A DNA stretch of 64,000 nucleotides from Spongiivirga citrea. GTDB lineage: Bacteria; Bacteroidota; Bacteroidia; Flavobacteriales; Flavobacteriaceae. Below are positions 18,355-27,346 of the stretch, one piece after another. The stretch spans positions 558,001-622,000 of the forward strand of contig NZ_JAABOQ010000003.1 of the NCBI RefSeq assembly GCF_010671565.1. The letters are read 5' to 3'. The translations under genes and the position numbers were made by a program. A model generated the notes under the pieces. That model saw only the letters and a list, made by a program, of their open reading frames with translations, did not search any database and had not been told where the DNA came from. Within the stretch, counting starts at the first letter, position 1; the number at the start of each line of letters is the position of its first letter.

Positions 18355-18355
18355 A

Positions 18356-18865
18356 CTACTCTTTCTTGTAAGCCTTATTCAACTCAACTAGTAGTGCGGC
18401 AGTAAGGTCATTTTCTTCAACACCATATAAGACACTTCCGGTTTGGTTAGAACCATATATATAGGTATAACCATTCGTTTTACCGTAGTCCTTAATAAAG
18501 TCTTTAACCTTTTTAACTAAAGAATCAATTTGTTGCTGCCCTTCTAATTGTATTTGTTGTTGTTCGTTTTGAAACTGCTGACCAAGAATCTGACCTTTCT
18601 GTGCAAGCAACTGATAATTTTCTTGTTGCTGTTTCTGGCTCATCTTTTGAGCTTTAATTCGGAAATCTTGTTCTTCAAGTTGATATGCTTGAACAACACT
18701 ATCTCTTCTTTTTGTAAAATCTGCCGTTTTGGTTTCGAATTCAGATTTAACATCTTTCATCTCTTCGTAGTCATCGACCAATTTTGAAATATCTACGAAA
18801 GCAGTTTTTTGCTGCTCACAAGAAAAAGATAAAAAGGCAAGACCTAAAAGAAGTAATTTTTTCAT
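18356..18865 (-). CDS. OmpH/Skp family lipoprotein
   Basis: 169 residues with a lipoprotein signal (FLSFSCEQ, Cys16), unlike soluble Skp. The sequence KTAFVDISKLVDDYEEMKDVKSEFE is the OmpH start; a long Gln/Lys-rich coiled coil (about 35-125) forms the arms; TYIYGSNQTGSVLYGVEENDLTAALL is the conserved C-terminal strand segment. Family members are periplasmic holdase chaperones for outer-membrane proteins; membrane tethering is inferred from the lipobox. Confidence 0.88.
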   Translation of the reverse strand: MKKLLLLGLAFLSFSCEQQKTAFVDISKLVDDYEEMKDVKSEFETKTADFTKRRDSVVQAYQLEEQDFRIKAQKMSQKQQQENYQLLAQKGQILGQQFQNEQQQIQLEGQQQIDSLVKKVKDFIKDYGKTNGYTYIYGSNQTGSVLYGVEENDLTAALLVELNKAYKKE

Positions 18866-19080
18866 GATTTGTTTTTTCAGGTGGTAAAAATAGAAATATG
18901 ATTTTAGATAGGAATACTGATGTGTATTTTAAATATAGATTTTTCTTATTAATGTAGTTTTTGAATAGTATTTTCTTATTACAAATGGATTAAAATAAAG
19001 CCCTGAGAAGGCTTATAATTTTAAAGCAAGGTAAATCGATGTGTGCTAATACTAAGGTTTAAAATTGGTCACCTGAATGA
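18866..19080. other. 215-base gap without genes
   Basis: AT-rich; I see no repeat or clear promoter beyond the space needed for ompH transcription on the minus strand. Confidence 0.5.
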
Positions 19081-19950
19081 TTATTTAGCCTTTCGCAGTA
19101 TATAAATGATAGAAGAGTATTCTTTTGTTCTTATTGCACTTAGATTGGACCGCAATCCAATGTAAATTGCCTTGACCCAATTTCGTTTTCCGGATTTATG
19201 TTGCTCGGATAATAAGGACACATAAAATGAATCGAACCACATAGGTTTAACTTTTTCAAGTTGGAGATTGTGTAATTCTGCTAGTTGAGATATTCCTGTT
19301 TTCGAGAAATGCCATAGATGTCTTGGAACATCAAAACCGGCCCAATGATCTTTATAATGGTTGGCATCATAAGAGTTGAAATTTGGAACCGCAATTACTA
19401 GTCTACCATCTTGGTGTAATAGTGATGTGATTTTTTGAAGGTCTTCATTTAGGTTCGGAAGATGTTCTAATACGTGAAATAGGGATATTGTTTTGAAGGA
19501 TGATTTTGGGTCAATGGAAGCTATAGAAGAATGTAGTTCTAGGTTGTTTTGATTAGCTACCGATCTTGCTTGATCGGAAGGTTCAATTCCTATTGATGAA
19601 TACCCTTTCATTTTCATCGCTTCAATTAAGGATCCAGTTCCGGCACCAATGTCTAGATGTGAATCCGAACTATTCATATAATAGGACAATAGCTTGGTTT
19701 TTGATCTTAGAGAAATGGACTTGACTAGTTGATACAATTTATCAAATAAACCCTTGGTCGAATTCGTATGTGATATATAATTTTCGCTTTCGTAATAGGA
19801 GGGTAAATCCATTTCGTTGGGCCTAGGATTGGTGATTAGAATATCCAGATCAGAATGTTGATGGAGGGTAAATTCTTCCTTGGTAACGAGATGGTCTTTA
19901 CAGGTGAAAAGTGATTGCGAATGGAATTCGTTAAGATCGATTTGCTTCAT
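19081..19950 (-). CDS. Class I SAM-dependent methyltransferase
   Basis: Taking the ATG at 19950, 289 residues. Motif I is HLDIGAGTGSLIEAM (about 98-112), motif II lies near SSIGIEPSD, and SLFHVLEHLPN...LLHQDGRLVIAVPNF gives the later strands, the pattern of Methyltransf_11/23-type enzymes. The N-terminal Cys and the FDVPRHLWHFS segment recall methyltransferases acting on carbohydrates or lipids, but the substrate is unknown. An open frame extends to 19986, but that part reads through a parS-like palindrome, so I prefer the later ATG. Confidence 0.83.
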   Translation of the reverse strand: MKQIDLNEFHSQSLFTCKDHLVTKEEFTLHQHSDLDILITNPRPNEMDLPSYYESENYISHTNSTKGLFDKLYQLVKSISLRSKTKLLSYYMNSSDSHLDIGAGTGSLIEAMKMKGYSSIGIEPSDQARSVANQNNLELHSSIASIDPKSSFKTISLFHVLEHLPNLNEDLQKITSLLHQDGRLVIAVPNFNSYDANHYKDHWAGFDVPRHLWHFSKTGISQLAELHNLQLEKVKPMWFDSFYVSLLSEQHKSGKRNWVKAIYIGLRSNLSAIRTKEYSSIIYILRKAK

Positions 19951-19958
19951 TAAACTAA

Positions 19959-19974
19959 TGTTCCACGTGGAACG
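19959..19974. other. parS-like site 1
   Basis: TGTTCCACGTGGAACG differs from the bacterial parS consensus (TGTTNCACGTGNAACA) only at the last base and contains the 14-base perfect palindrome GTTCCACGTGGAAC. It lies 9 bases before the methyltransferase start. Confidence 0.8.
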
Positions 19975-20267
19975 TTTTGATGGCAAAGTTAAGGTGAAGT
20001 GATATAATTGGAAAATGGAGGAGTCAGTATTTGAAGTTTGTTTTGGACAGACACGAAATTTTCATTCTTGTCTGGTTGAGCGCAGTCGAGAACTATTTAT
20101 TAATGAACGATTTTTTGGGGTGGCTTTAATCTTGGTTAGGTAAATAATTTGGATGTCATTTAGAGTTATAGTTGATTATAGGATTTGTGTTTCTATTCAG
20201 TTTGATTAAACGAGAAAAACAATTGTCAAATAGAAGAAATCTAAAATGAATTAAAACAAGAAACCAA
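19975..20267. other. Gene-free stretch between two parS-like sites
   Basis: 293 bases with no convincing frame. It contains a shortened R1-like repeat at 20069-20093 and otherwise AT-rich sequence. Confidence 0.6.
20069..20093 (+). repeat. Short R1-like repeat
   Basis: It opens TGTCTGGTTGAG and closes TCGAGAAC with only CGCAG between, that is, the outer ends of an R1 unit without the long inner stem. Related to but shorter than the other copies. Confidence 0.55.
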
Positions 20268-20283
20268 TGTTCCACGTGGAACG
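20268..20283. other. parS-like site 2
   Basis: TGTTCCACGTGGAACG, identical to site 1, ends exactly at the stop codon of the gene at 20284. Confidence 0.8.
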
Positions 20284-20760
20284 CTAAATAGTTTTGTCAA
20301 ATAATTCTACGTTGAGGAGAGAAGAAAGTTCTTTTCCTTTTTGTTTGGCAAGCTTTGCATCTTTAGTTCGAAGAAGTGTAAAATGAAGTTTTTTATAAAA
20401 GATGCGAAGGATAAATAATTGATCTTTTGATGTAGTTCCCATAGCAGAAACGGGACCCCAATCATTATCTGATTTTTGTTTGGTGAAGAAGATTACAATG
20501 TATTCGGGAGGAGGAATGTTGAAGCCGTATTTAAATATCGTGATACCAAAAAGCTGAAAATGTTTTTTGTTTTTGTAATCCTTTCTGATTTCCATAGAAA
20601 CAGAACCGAAAACAATTAGAGAACCAAAGAGCGTTAGAAAAACAATTTGTGGAATTTGGTTCGGGTTACCAATCAGCATTAATGCTGAAAGCGTCAAAAG
20701 GAAATATCCAAGGACTAAAGCTTTTATTGGTTTTGATTGTTTAAGGAATACAGATTTCAT
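20284..20760 (-). CDS. Hypothetical membrane protein
   Basis: 158 residues with two hydrophobic helices near the N-terminus (about 12-30 and 38-58), followed by a soluble, beta-rich part that ends GKELSSLLNVELFDKTI. The layout resembles bacterial PH-like membrane proteins, but I recognise no family. Its ATG overlaps the mnmG stop by one base, so it is translated with the DUF4175-ybeY-mnmG group. Confidence 0.75.
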   Translation of the reverse strand: MKSVFLKQSKPIKALVLGYFLLTLSALMLIGNPNQIPQIVFLTLFGSLIVFGSVSMEIRKDYKNKKHFQLFGITIFKYGFNIPPPEYIVIFFTKQKSDNDWGPVSAMGTTSKDQLFILRIFYKKLHFTLLRTKDAKLAKQKGKELSSLLNVELFDKTI

Positions 20761-22631
20761 TAGCGACCCATGTAAACCAAAAGTACAGAAATATCACTAG
20801 GAGATACCCCGCTAATTCTTGAAGCTTGAGAAACAGAAGTTGGTTTAATATTCGAAAGTTTTTCTCGAGCTTCAAAAGACATCGATTTCAATTTTGAATA
20901 ATCGAAGTTTTCAGGTATTGAGATATTCTCTAGTTTCTGAAGTTTGTCAGCGTTGTTCTTTTCCTTGTTTATATAACCAGCATACTTTACTTGAATTTCT
21001 GCTTGTTCTAAAACTTCAGAATCTAGTTTATTCTCTTCGATAAATGTTTTAGCATCATTTATTTTAAGAATGTCTTCTAAATTAATATTAGGACGAGAGT
21101 ATATTTTAAAGATTTTATCTGGTTGTTTTATTGTAGAAGAGTTATTTTCTTCTAAAACAGGATTAATTTCTTCAGGTTTTACACTTGTTTTTTTGTAAAA
21201 CGTAATTAAACTTTCCGATTTTTTTAGTTTTTGTTCCATTCGTTGAAGACGATCATCTTTTGCTAAGCCTATTTCATGTCCTTTAGGGGTTAATCTAAAA
21301 TCTGCATTATCCTGACGAAGTAGCGTTCTGTATTCTGCTCGACTCGTAAACATACGATATGGCTCTTCAGTTCCTTTGGTAATTAAATCGTCTACCAAAA
21401 CACCAATATAGGCTTCATCTCTTTTCAAGATAAATTCATCTTTTTCCTGAACTTTTAAGGATGCATTGATACCGGCCATTAATCCTTGAGAAGCGGCTTC
21501 TTCATATCCTGTGGTTCCATTTATTTGACCAGCAAAGAACAATCCATCAACAAGTTTTGTTTCTAGAGTATGGCGCAACTGTGTCGGTGGGAAGTAGTCA
21601 TATTCGATTGCATAACCAGGTCTAAAGAATTTTACATTCTCAAAACCAGCTACAGATTTTAGTGCTTTGTATTGAACATCTTCAGGAAGCGATGTAGAGA
21701 ATCCGTTGACATACATTTCTACGGTGTCCCACCCTTCAGGCTCTACATAAATTTGATGACGATCTTTATCTGCGAATCGATTGATCTTGTCTTCGATTGA
21801 TGGGCAATAACGAGGCCCAATACTTTTAATTCGACCGTTGAACATTGGTGATCTGTCAAAGCCTTCTTTTAACAATTCGTGTACCTCAGGACTTGTGTAA
21901 GTCATGTGGCAATCGCGTTGCTCAGTCAACGAGCTAGTAATGTTTGAGTATGAGAATTTCTCTGGATTATCATCGCCAGGTTGTACAATCATTTTGGAGT
22001 AATCAAGCGATCGTCCATCAACTCTAGGTGGGGTTCCTGTTTTCATTCTACCTGATTCAAAGCCTAGTTCAACGAGTTCTTCGGTAATGCCGGTTGCAGC
22101 ACGTTCTCCTGCTCTACCACCCCCAAATTGTTTTTCTCCAATATGAATGAGTCCGTTTAGGAAAGTTCCGTTGGTAAGCACTACAGATTTTGCTCTAACT
22201 TCAAGTCCAAGTGAGGTTTTTACGCCTGCAATTTTCCCATTTTCAACAATCAATCCAGACACCATTTCCTGGTAGAAATCTAGATTCTCGGTCTGTTCAA
22301 GAAGCATTCTCCACTCTTCAGCAAAACGCATTCTGTCTGATTGTACTCGAGGACTCCACATAGCAGGCCCTTTACTTTTATTAAGCATCTTGAACTGTAT
22401 AGCCGACTTGTCTGAAACAATTCCGCTATAGCCACCCAAGGCATCAATCTCACGAACGATCTGTCCCTTTGCAATTCCTCCCATTGCAGGATTACAAGAC
22501 ATTTGCGCAATGTTCTGTAGGTTCATAGTAATCAATAAGGTTTTAGAACCCATATTGGCCGCTGCCGCTGCCGCTTCTGATCCTGCATGACCCGCTCCTA
22601 CTATTATTACATCGTATACTGAATTGAACAT
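20760..22631 (-). CDS. mnmG: tRNA uridine-5-carboxymethylaminomethyl modification enzyme
   Basis: From the ATG at 22631, 623 residues, the normal length. The start MFNSVYDVIIVGAGHAGSEAA contains the FAD dinucleotide fold; TGTPPRVDGR, CPSIEDKINRF, GQINGTTGYEEAASQG and the C-terminal MSFEAREKLSNIKPTSVSQASRISGVSPSDISVLLVYMGR are diagnostic. With MnmE it modifies U34 of several tRNAs. The frame stays open to 22769, but that 46-codon extension is an R2 repeat read as protein and is not part of the gene. Confidence 0.97.
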   Translation of the reverse strand: MFNSVYDVIIVGAGHAGSEAAAAAANMGSKTLLITMNLQNIAQMSCNPAMGGIAKGQIVREIDALGGYSGIVSDKSAIQFKMLNKSKGPAMWSPRVQSDRMRFAEEWRMLLEQTENLDFYQEMVSGLIVENGKIAGVKTSLGLEVRAKSVVLTNGTFLNGLIHIGEKQFGGGRAGERAATGITEELVELGFESGRMKTGTPPRVDGRSLDYSKMIVQPGDDNPEKFSYSNITSSLTEQRDCHMTYTSPEVHELLKEGFDRSPMFNGRIKSIGPRYCPSIEDKINRFADKDRHQIYVEPEGWDTVEMYVNGFSTSLPEDVQYKALKSVAGFENVKFFRPGYAIEYDYFPPTQLRHTLETKLVDGLFFAGQINGTTGYEEAASQGLMAGINASLKVQEKDEFILKRDEAYIGVLVDDLITKGTEEPYRMFTSRAEYRTLLRQDNADFRLTPKGHEIGLAKDDRLQRMEQKLKKSESLITFYKKTSVKPEEINPVLEENNSSTIKQPDKIFKIYSRPNINLEDILKINDAKTFIEENKLDSEVLEQAEIQVKYAGYINKEKNNADKLQKLENISIPENFDYSKLKSMSFEAREKLSNIKPTSVSQASRISGVSPSDISVLLVYMGR

Positions 22632-22667
22632 ATCTTGTTTTACTGCCTTCTTGTTATTACTAATTAA

Positions 22668-22767
22668 GTCTCCCCTTGAGGAGAGATTTAGAGGGGTGTA
22701 AGTGACCTGACCTTTTGAACTAGACGATTTACACCCATCCCCAACCCTTCCCTCAAGGGAAGGGAGC
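22668..22767. repeat. R2 palindromic repeat between ybeY and mnmG
   Basis: Half one (22668-22701) has the tip CTCCCCTTGAGGAGAG and ends GAGGGGTGTAA; half two (22728-22767) begins TTTACACCCATCCCC and has the tip CTTCCCTCAAGGGAAG. The GGTGTAA and TTACACC ends pair, so the whole is an inverted repeat with two hairpin tips. It falls in the mnmG 5' region and keeps a reading frame open by chance. Confidence 0.85.
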
Positions 22768-22775
22768 ATTGACTA

Positions 22776-23195
22776 CTAATGTTCCACGTGAAACATTGCT
22801 ATCTTCTCATTTTCTTTCTGCGTCATTTCGGCTTGGTCAGCTTCCGTTTTGTCTTTGTATCCGCAATAATGAAGTATGCCGTGTATGATTACCCGTTTCA
22901 ATTCATCTTCAAATGAGACTTCATATTGCTTGGCATTTTCCTGAACACGTTCTACTGAAATGAAAATATCACCGTTAATCTGATTGCCTACTCCATAATC
23001 AAAACTGATAATGTCGGTAAGCGTATCGTGGTTTAAATATTGGAGGTTAATGTTGTGTAGGTATTCATCATCACAAAATATATAACTAATTTCTCCCTCA
23101 GACTTTTCTTCAGATAAGAGTACCTCGCCTATCCAATTGCTAATCTGCTCTTCATTTTCTACCTCAAAATCAGTCTCATAATTAAACGTGATCAT
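22776..23195 (-). CDS. ybeY: Endoribonuclease YbeY (rRNA maturation factor)
   Basis: 139 residues. The zinc-binding motif reads HGILHYCGYKD near residue 109, and the core GEISYIFCDDEYLHNINLQYLNHDTLTDIISFDYG is typical. It acts in 16S rRNA 3' end maturation and ribosome quality control. The final codons (MFHVEH) coincide with the third parS-like site, so the C-terminal tail is at least partly fixed by that site. It overlaps the DUF4175 stop by 4 bases. Confidence 0.94.
   Translation of the reverse strand: MITFNYETDFEVENEEQISNWIGEVLLSEEKSEGEISYIFCDDEYLHNINLQYLNHDTLTDIISFDYGVGNQINGDIFISVERVQENAKQYEVSFEDELKRVIIHGILHYCGYKDKTEADQAEMTQKENEKIAMFHVEH
22780..22795. other. parS-like site 3 (inside the 3' end of ybeY)
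   Basis: TGTTCCACGTGAAACA matches the bacterial parS consensus over all 16 bases and equals the classical Bacillus subtilis site. It lies in the last codons of ybeY. Confidence 0.85.
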
Positions 23196-26100
23196 TCTTC
23201 CTTTTTGACACGAAAATACTCTTGTACTTTACGTTGGTAAATTTGCCGCAAAGGTAATACTTGTCTGTTTAATATCTCAGTAGCGTTAAAATATTGTTTT
23301 ATCGCATTACTTTGATCTTTAAGGTTGTTGTTAAACTGCTGCTGATTGGTTTTCGATTTGCGTTTGTTGTCCTGACCTTGTTGAAAAGTCGCATTTTCAA
23401 GCTTGAGCAATTCGTGCTGTAGCTGAGTCATTTTTTGCATGGCGCGTTCGGTGAACCCTTTCTCCAGCAACTCCTGCTCTATTTGTTCCATCATCTTGAC
23501 CAACTTGTCACCAGCCCTGCCGCCTTTTCCTTTTTTACCATTTTTTTCACCCAACTGCTCATCAGCTCTTCTTAAGTTTTCTTCTAGCTGTTGTCTTAGC
23601 TGAGCTTGTTTTTTATAGATTTCATAAAGTTGCTCTGAGTTCATTTCTTGACCCTGACCTTCACCTTCTTTTGGTTGACCGTTCTCTCCTTGTTTCGGAT
23701 CTCCTTCACCTTGCTTCTCGCCTTCACCAGGTTTTTTTGGCTCGCCATCTTGTTTTTGACCGTCTTCGCCCGGCTTTTTCTGTTCACCATCCTTCTTCTC
23801 ACCATCTTTTTTGCCCTCCTCCATCATCTTTTGCATTTCTTCGTTTAGCTGTTGCTGGCTTTTAATAATATCTGGCAACTGCTGATCTTGATCACCTTGA
23901 CCTTGACCCATGCTCATTTGATTTTGCATATTGTCAAGTACCTTACTTAAAAAGTCCGCTAAATTGTTAGACGAGGTCAAGGCATATTGTTGGCTACCCA
24001 CACCTTGATACATCCTGTTTTCTGCTAGACGCTCAAGGGCCTTGTCGATATGAAAATAGACATCGATAATTTCTTTGTTGACGGTTTCACCTATAGCAGG
24101 TTGTCTTAAGGATAATGCAAAGAGGCTGTCATCGACATGCTCGAACAATGATCTCAACTCATTTTGTCGGCGAAGCTTTTGACCAAAACTAGCATTACGA
24201 TTATCGATAGCTTTAAATTGATCCATGATTCCCTCCTGTTCAAATGAGAAAATAACTAGGTTATCCAGAATCTGGCGCAGCATTTCGGCATCTTCCTGCA
24301 TTTGTTGGCCTCCACCACCCATCATAGACTGCTGCATTTCGCTGCTCATTTGTTTCATCTTACGAGCTGCTTGCTTTTGCTTCTGCTTTGCCTTTTGCTG
24401 GGCCTGTTGCTTTTGTTGTTGATTGTCAGATTTTTCTTTCTTTTCAAGGTTTTCAGAAGCTTCCTTTTGTGCATCCTTTATTTCCTCCTCAGTCTTTCTA
24501 TCTTTTGGAAGTGGAATTGGTTTTGTGAGTTCTTGATTTTCCTCCTCTAATTTCTCTTTCTCTTTTAGAAGCTCCTCAAACTTTTCGTTGATTTTATCTT
24601 GCTCCTCCTTTGTGTTTTCTTCACCTTCTTTTTTTGATAGCTCTTCCTGTTTTTTCGCCAATTCGTTGATTTCTTGATTTAACTTTTCAGCTTTTTTAGA
24701 AATGTAATATCGTTTGGTCAGTTCAAGAATCTGCTTTAAGCTGCGTTTGTTATTTTTTTGCTGTTTAGCGAGCTCTTCTAATTTGGGTGAAAGATCTTCT
24801 TTCTTGATTTTCTCGGCGATCTTTTCAATTTCCTCTAACAGTTTTTCATTTTTCTCCAGCTCTTTTTCATTCTGTTCTAAACGTTCATCAAGCTGTTCTT
24901 TAAACTCATCTTTTTCCTCTTTTTCTTGCTGAAACTCCTCTAAGTTTTCTTTCATCTGCTTGTTGAATTGCTTCATCATCTTTTCCTGCTGGCGCTGACG
25001 TTGCAAAAATTGTTCAAGCTTTTTCTTGTCGTTAAAATTGAGTTGATTCTTTTCTTTCTGTGTTTTATTGAGCTCTTCTAATGTTTTTTGATCCTGATCC
25101 ATTTTCTGTAAGGAATCATTCAAATCATCGATCATTTGATTTTGCTGCTGCAATTGTTCTTCCTCTAACTGATCAGTAGTCAACTTGGTATAGTTAAAAA
25201 CCTGACTTTTGGTCGATTTTCCTCCTCGAAGCGCATCATTATCGACTACCTCAAAATAAAACTCATAGTCAACACCTCCAGTTAATGGTAAATCTCCAGG
25301 GAAGGAAGTTGCAAACTCATCAAAAGTGCCTTTGTTTAAAGGAAGCGGATATCGTTCCTTTTTGGTATCATCTCCAGCTGGATAGTAGACGAGTCTTAAT
25401 TTAGACAGCCCATAATCATCTGAAACACGACCAAGAAAATAAAGTGTGCGATTATCAACCGAATCCTTTTGTGATTGCAAATTCATTTCCGGATATGCAT
25501 CTTTTACAACACTAATAGAATATCCTAAACGCTCATGATCTTTTAATTGACTATTACTTGTGGTAATTTCATAGTCGGTATCATTAAAAAGTCGTTTTTC
25601 TAGGGTAAACAGATTGTCAACCTTAGTGAAAAGCAATGTGGTATCGCGTTCATGATAGTTAACAACATCTGTTTGTTTCGTTTTTAAACCCCAAGTAATT
25701 CTTGTTCCCTCAGGAACAACGGTATTCCCAGTATTCTTAATGATTTCGTCCCGTTTTTTGGTATAGCCAGGATAATCAAGTTGCATTTCAAATCCGCTGA
25801 CATTGGGTGTTTTTACCACATTTAGCGTATAGTTTCTTGAGGAGAAATCGTTAGAAGAAACATAAAAATCGATGTCCTTGGTCGGCTGATCAAACACATA
25901 TTGAAATTGATTAAGCCCTGTTTGTCTCAAATAATAGTACTGATTATTAAAGTGAATGGTAACATTATCAGGAATTACCGATCCGGTTGTTGAGACATTT
26001 AAAGTGAAATTGGAATTTTCAATCGCTTTTAATTCAGAATTATCGACAATAAACTGAAAAGGCGCTGGCGGCTCATAAGCCGTTTGATAATTCACAACCC

Positions 26101-26647
26101 GAGTATAAGAATCTGAAAAGATGTTTAAGTTTCCTGTAGCCAAAAACAGTAAAAAGACAATTACCGGTATGGCGGCATACTTTAAATACTTCTTATTGGA
26201 TGCAAAATTAACCGCAAGCTTGAAGGGAATCGGTGACAAATTCGCTGCTTTTTGTTCGATACTGGCAAGCAGTAATTCCGAATCGGCACTGGTATTTTTT
26301 AACTGCAACAAATTCAGCAACTTATCGTCAACCTCGGGAAAATGACTACCAATTATTTTAGAAGCCTGCACCTGATTTATTCCATTTTTTAGGTTAAAAA
26401 GATAGGCCAAAGGCATTAAAACAAACTTGAAAAGTAGCGCCAGCTCTACAACCACAAAGAACCAGAACAAAATAGACCGACCGGTTTGTCCAAGCCATAA
26501 AAAATGTTCGATTAAGAGTGTTGCGATAAAGTATAACAGCCCAATTGCAAAAAACAAAATCCCACCTTTAATAAGCTCATTGGTGTAATAGCGTTTTATG
26601 AATTGCGATAATTTTTGTTGTACGATTTGTAACTGCGTCATCTTCAA
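23192..26647 (-). CDS. DUF4175 family large membrane protein
   Basis: 1151 residues: two helices near the N-terminus (about 27-48, 56-80) and one near 155-172, then a periplasmic-type beta region, then from about 500 a long Gln/Glu/Lys-rich coiled coil and a low-complexity Gly/Glu/Lys/Gln segment (repeats such as KKPGE and KQGEG) before the final helical region. DUF4175 proteins are conserved in Bacteroidota but uncharacterised; the order DUF4175-ybeY-mnmG is typical of flavobacteria. It leads the minus-strand operon. Confidence 0.88.
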   Translation of the reverse strand: MKMTQLQIVQQKLSQFIKRYYTNELIKGGILFFAIGLLYFIATLLIEHFLWLGQTGRSILFWFFVVVELALLFKFVLMPLAYLFNLKNGINQVQASKIIGSHFPEVDDKLLNLLQLKNTSADSELLLASIEQKAANLSPIPFKLAVNFASNKKYLKYAAIPVIVFLLFLATGNLNIFSDSYTRVVNYQTAYEPPAPFQFIVDNSELKAIENSNFTLNVSTTGSVIPDNVTIHFNNQYYYLRQTGLNQFQYVFDQPTKDIDFYVSSNDFSSRNYTLNVVKTPNVSGFEMQLDYPGYTKKRDEIIKNTGNTVVPEGTRITWGLKTKQTDVVNYHERDTTLLFTKVDNLFTLEKRLFNDTDYEITTSNSQLKDHERLGYSISVVKDAYPEMNLQSQKDSVDNRTLYFLGRVSDDYGLSKLRLVYYPAGDDTKKERYPLPLNKGTFDEFATSFPGDLPLTGGVDYEFYFEVVDNDALRGGKSTKSQVFNYTKLTTDQLEEEQLQQQNQMIDDLNDSLQKMDQDQKTLEELNKTQKEKNQLNFNDKKKLEQFLQRQRQQEKMMKQFNKQMKENLEEFQQEKEEKDEFKEQLDERLEQNEKELEKNEKLLEEIEKIAEKIKKEDLSPKLEELAKQQKNNKRSLKQILELTKRYYISKKAEKLNQEINELAKKQEELSKKEGEENTKEEQDKINEKFEELLKEKEKLEEENQELTKPIPLPKDRKTEEEIKDAQKEASENLEKKEKSDNQQQKQQAQQKAKQKQKQAARKMKQMSSEMQQSMMGGGGQQMQEDAEMLRQILDNLVIFSFEQEGIMDQFKAIDNRNASFGQKLRRQNELRSLFEHVDDSLFALSLRQPAIGETVNKEIIDVYFHIDKALERLAENRMYQGVGSQQYALTSSNNLADFLSKVLDNMQNQMSMGQGQGDQDQQLPDIIKSQQQLNEEMQKMMEEGKKDGEKKDGEQKKPGEDGQKQDGEPKKPGEGEKQGEGDPKQGENGQPKEGEGQGQEMNSEQLYEIYKKQAQLRQQLEENLRRADEQLGEKNGKKGKGGRAGDKLVKMMEQIEQELLEKGFTERAMQKMTQLQHELLKLENATFQQGQDNKRKSKTNQQQFNNNLKDQSNAIKQYFNATEILNRQVLPLRQIYQRKVQEYFRVKKEE

Positions 26648-26794
26648 ATAACAAAAAAAGAGATATAAAAATTGTGTGGAGCCAACTCCGACTTTGCTAA
26701 TCTGAAATTTACAATTTTATTTTTAGCCGCAAATTGGCTATTTTGGTAAGCTTGTGTTAAAAAAGAGATTGGAGGAATATTAGTAGGCTTGGGC
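26648..26794. other. Leader region of the DUF4175 operon
   Basis: About 150 bases between the DUF4175 start and the first R2 repeat. AT-rich, with no frame; presumably holds the minus-strand promoter, which I could not place. Confidence 0.5.
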
Positions 26795-26953
26795 TTTTAC
26801 ACCCATCCCTAACCCTTCCCTCAAGGGAAGGGAATTTGGATTTTGTATGAGAAAGAATTTTTAGTTAAAACAAGAGAATGAGTTTATCCCCTTGAGGACG
26901 ACACAACGAAAGTTGTGGGCGAGGCGACATGAAGGATAAGAGAGGTGTAAATC
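26795..26953. repeat. R2 palindromic repeat cluster left of the DUF559 gene
   Basis: First half 26795-26834 (TTTTACACCCATCCC to AAGGGAAGGG), a spacer of about 50 bases, then a long-type half 26883-26953 with CCCCTTGAGGACGACACAAC/GTTGTGGGCGAGG and the end GAGGTGTAAATC. The spacer and both flanks recur almost unchanged at 27489-27582, on the other side of the DUF559 gene. Confidence 0.88.
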
Positions 26954-26978
26954 ATAATGGAGTTTTTAAAGAAGAAAA

Positions 26979-27338
26979 GTGAGGCGAATAATTCCATATT
27001 CAAAAGAGTCGAGGATATTGTCAAGGGTTTTTCGGAAACAAATGACATTTGCAGAAAAGATACTTTGGAAGCGAATACGTAAAAATGCCTTAGGAACTAA
27101 ATTTAGAAGACAGTTTCCTGTTTTAGATTATATATTGGATTTCTATGCAAAGGACATAGGTTTGGCAATCGAAGTTGATGGAGGATATCACGAAAACCAA
27201 TTTTTGGAAGATGCAGAAAGACAAGGTCGAATAGAAGAACTAGGCATACGGTTTATTCGATTTACGAATGAGGAAATTGAAAATGATATTGATTTTGTAC
27301 TAGAGCGATTGAAAAAGGAAATAGAGGAATATAAATAA
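26979..27338 (+). CDS. DUF559 domain nuclease-like protein (Vsr/PD-(D/E)xK fold)
   Basis: 119 residues starting at GTG; the frame is closed by a stop four codons upstream, so no earlier start exists. MTFAEKILWKRIRKNALGTKFRRQ, then YILDFYAKDIGLAIEVDGGYH (Asp54, Glu65, Asp67, His71) and LGIRFIRFTNEEI are the DUF559 pattern, a restriction-endonuclease-like fold related to Vsr mismatch nucleases. DNA cleavage is inferred from fold. It begins 26 bases after one R2 cluster and is followed 8 bases later by another. Confidence 0.9.
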   Translation: MRRIIPYSKESRILSRVFRKQMTFAEKILWKRIRKNALGTKFRRQFPVLDYILDFYAKDIGLAIEVDGGYHENQFLEDAERQGRIEELGIRFIRFTNEEIENDIDFVLERLKKEIEEYK

Positions 27339-27346
27339 AAGTTGAG

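Noticed and set aside
19951-19986. Twelve extra codons before the methyltransferase start
   Set aside because: The reading passes through the parS-like palindrome; MKQIDLNEF at 19950 is the natural start.
24225-24932. Several plus-strand frames opposite the DUF4175 gene
   Set aside because: Low-complexity Leu/Ser/Phe-rich translations, mirrors of the Glu/Lys/Gln-rich coding strand.
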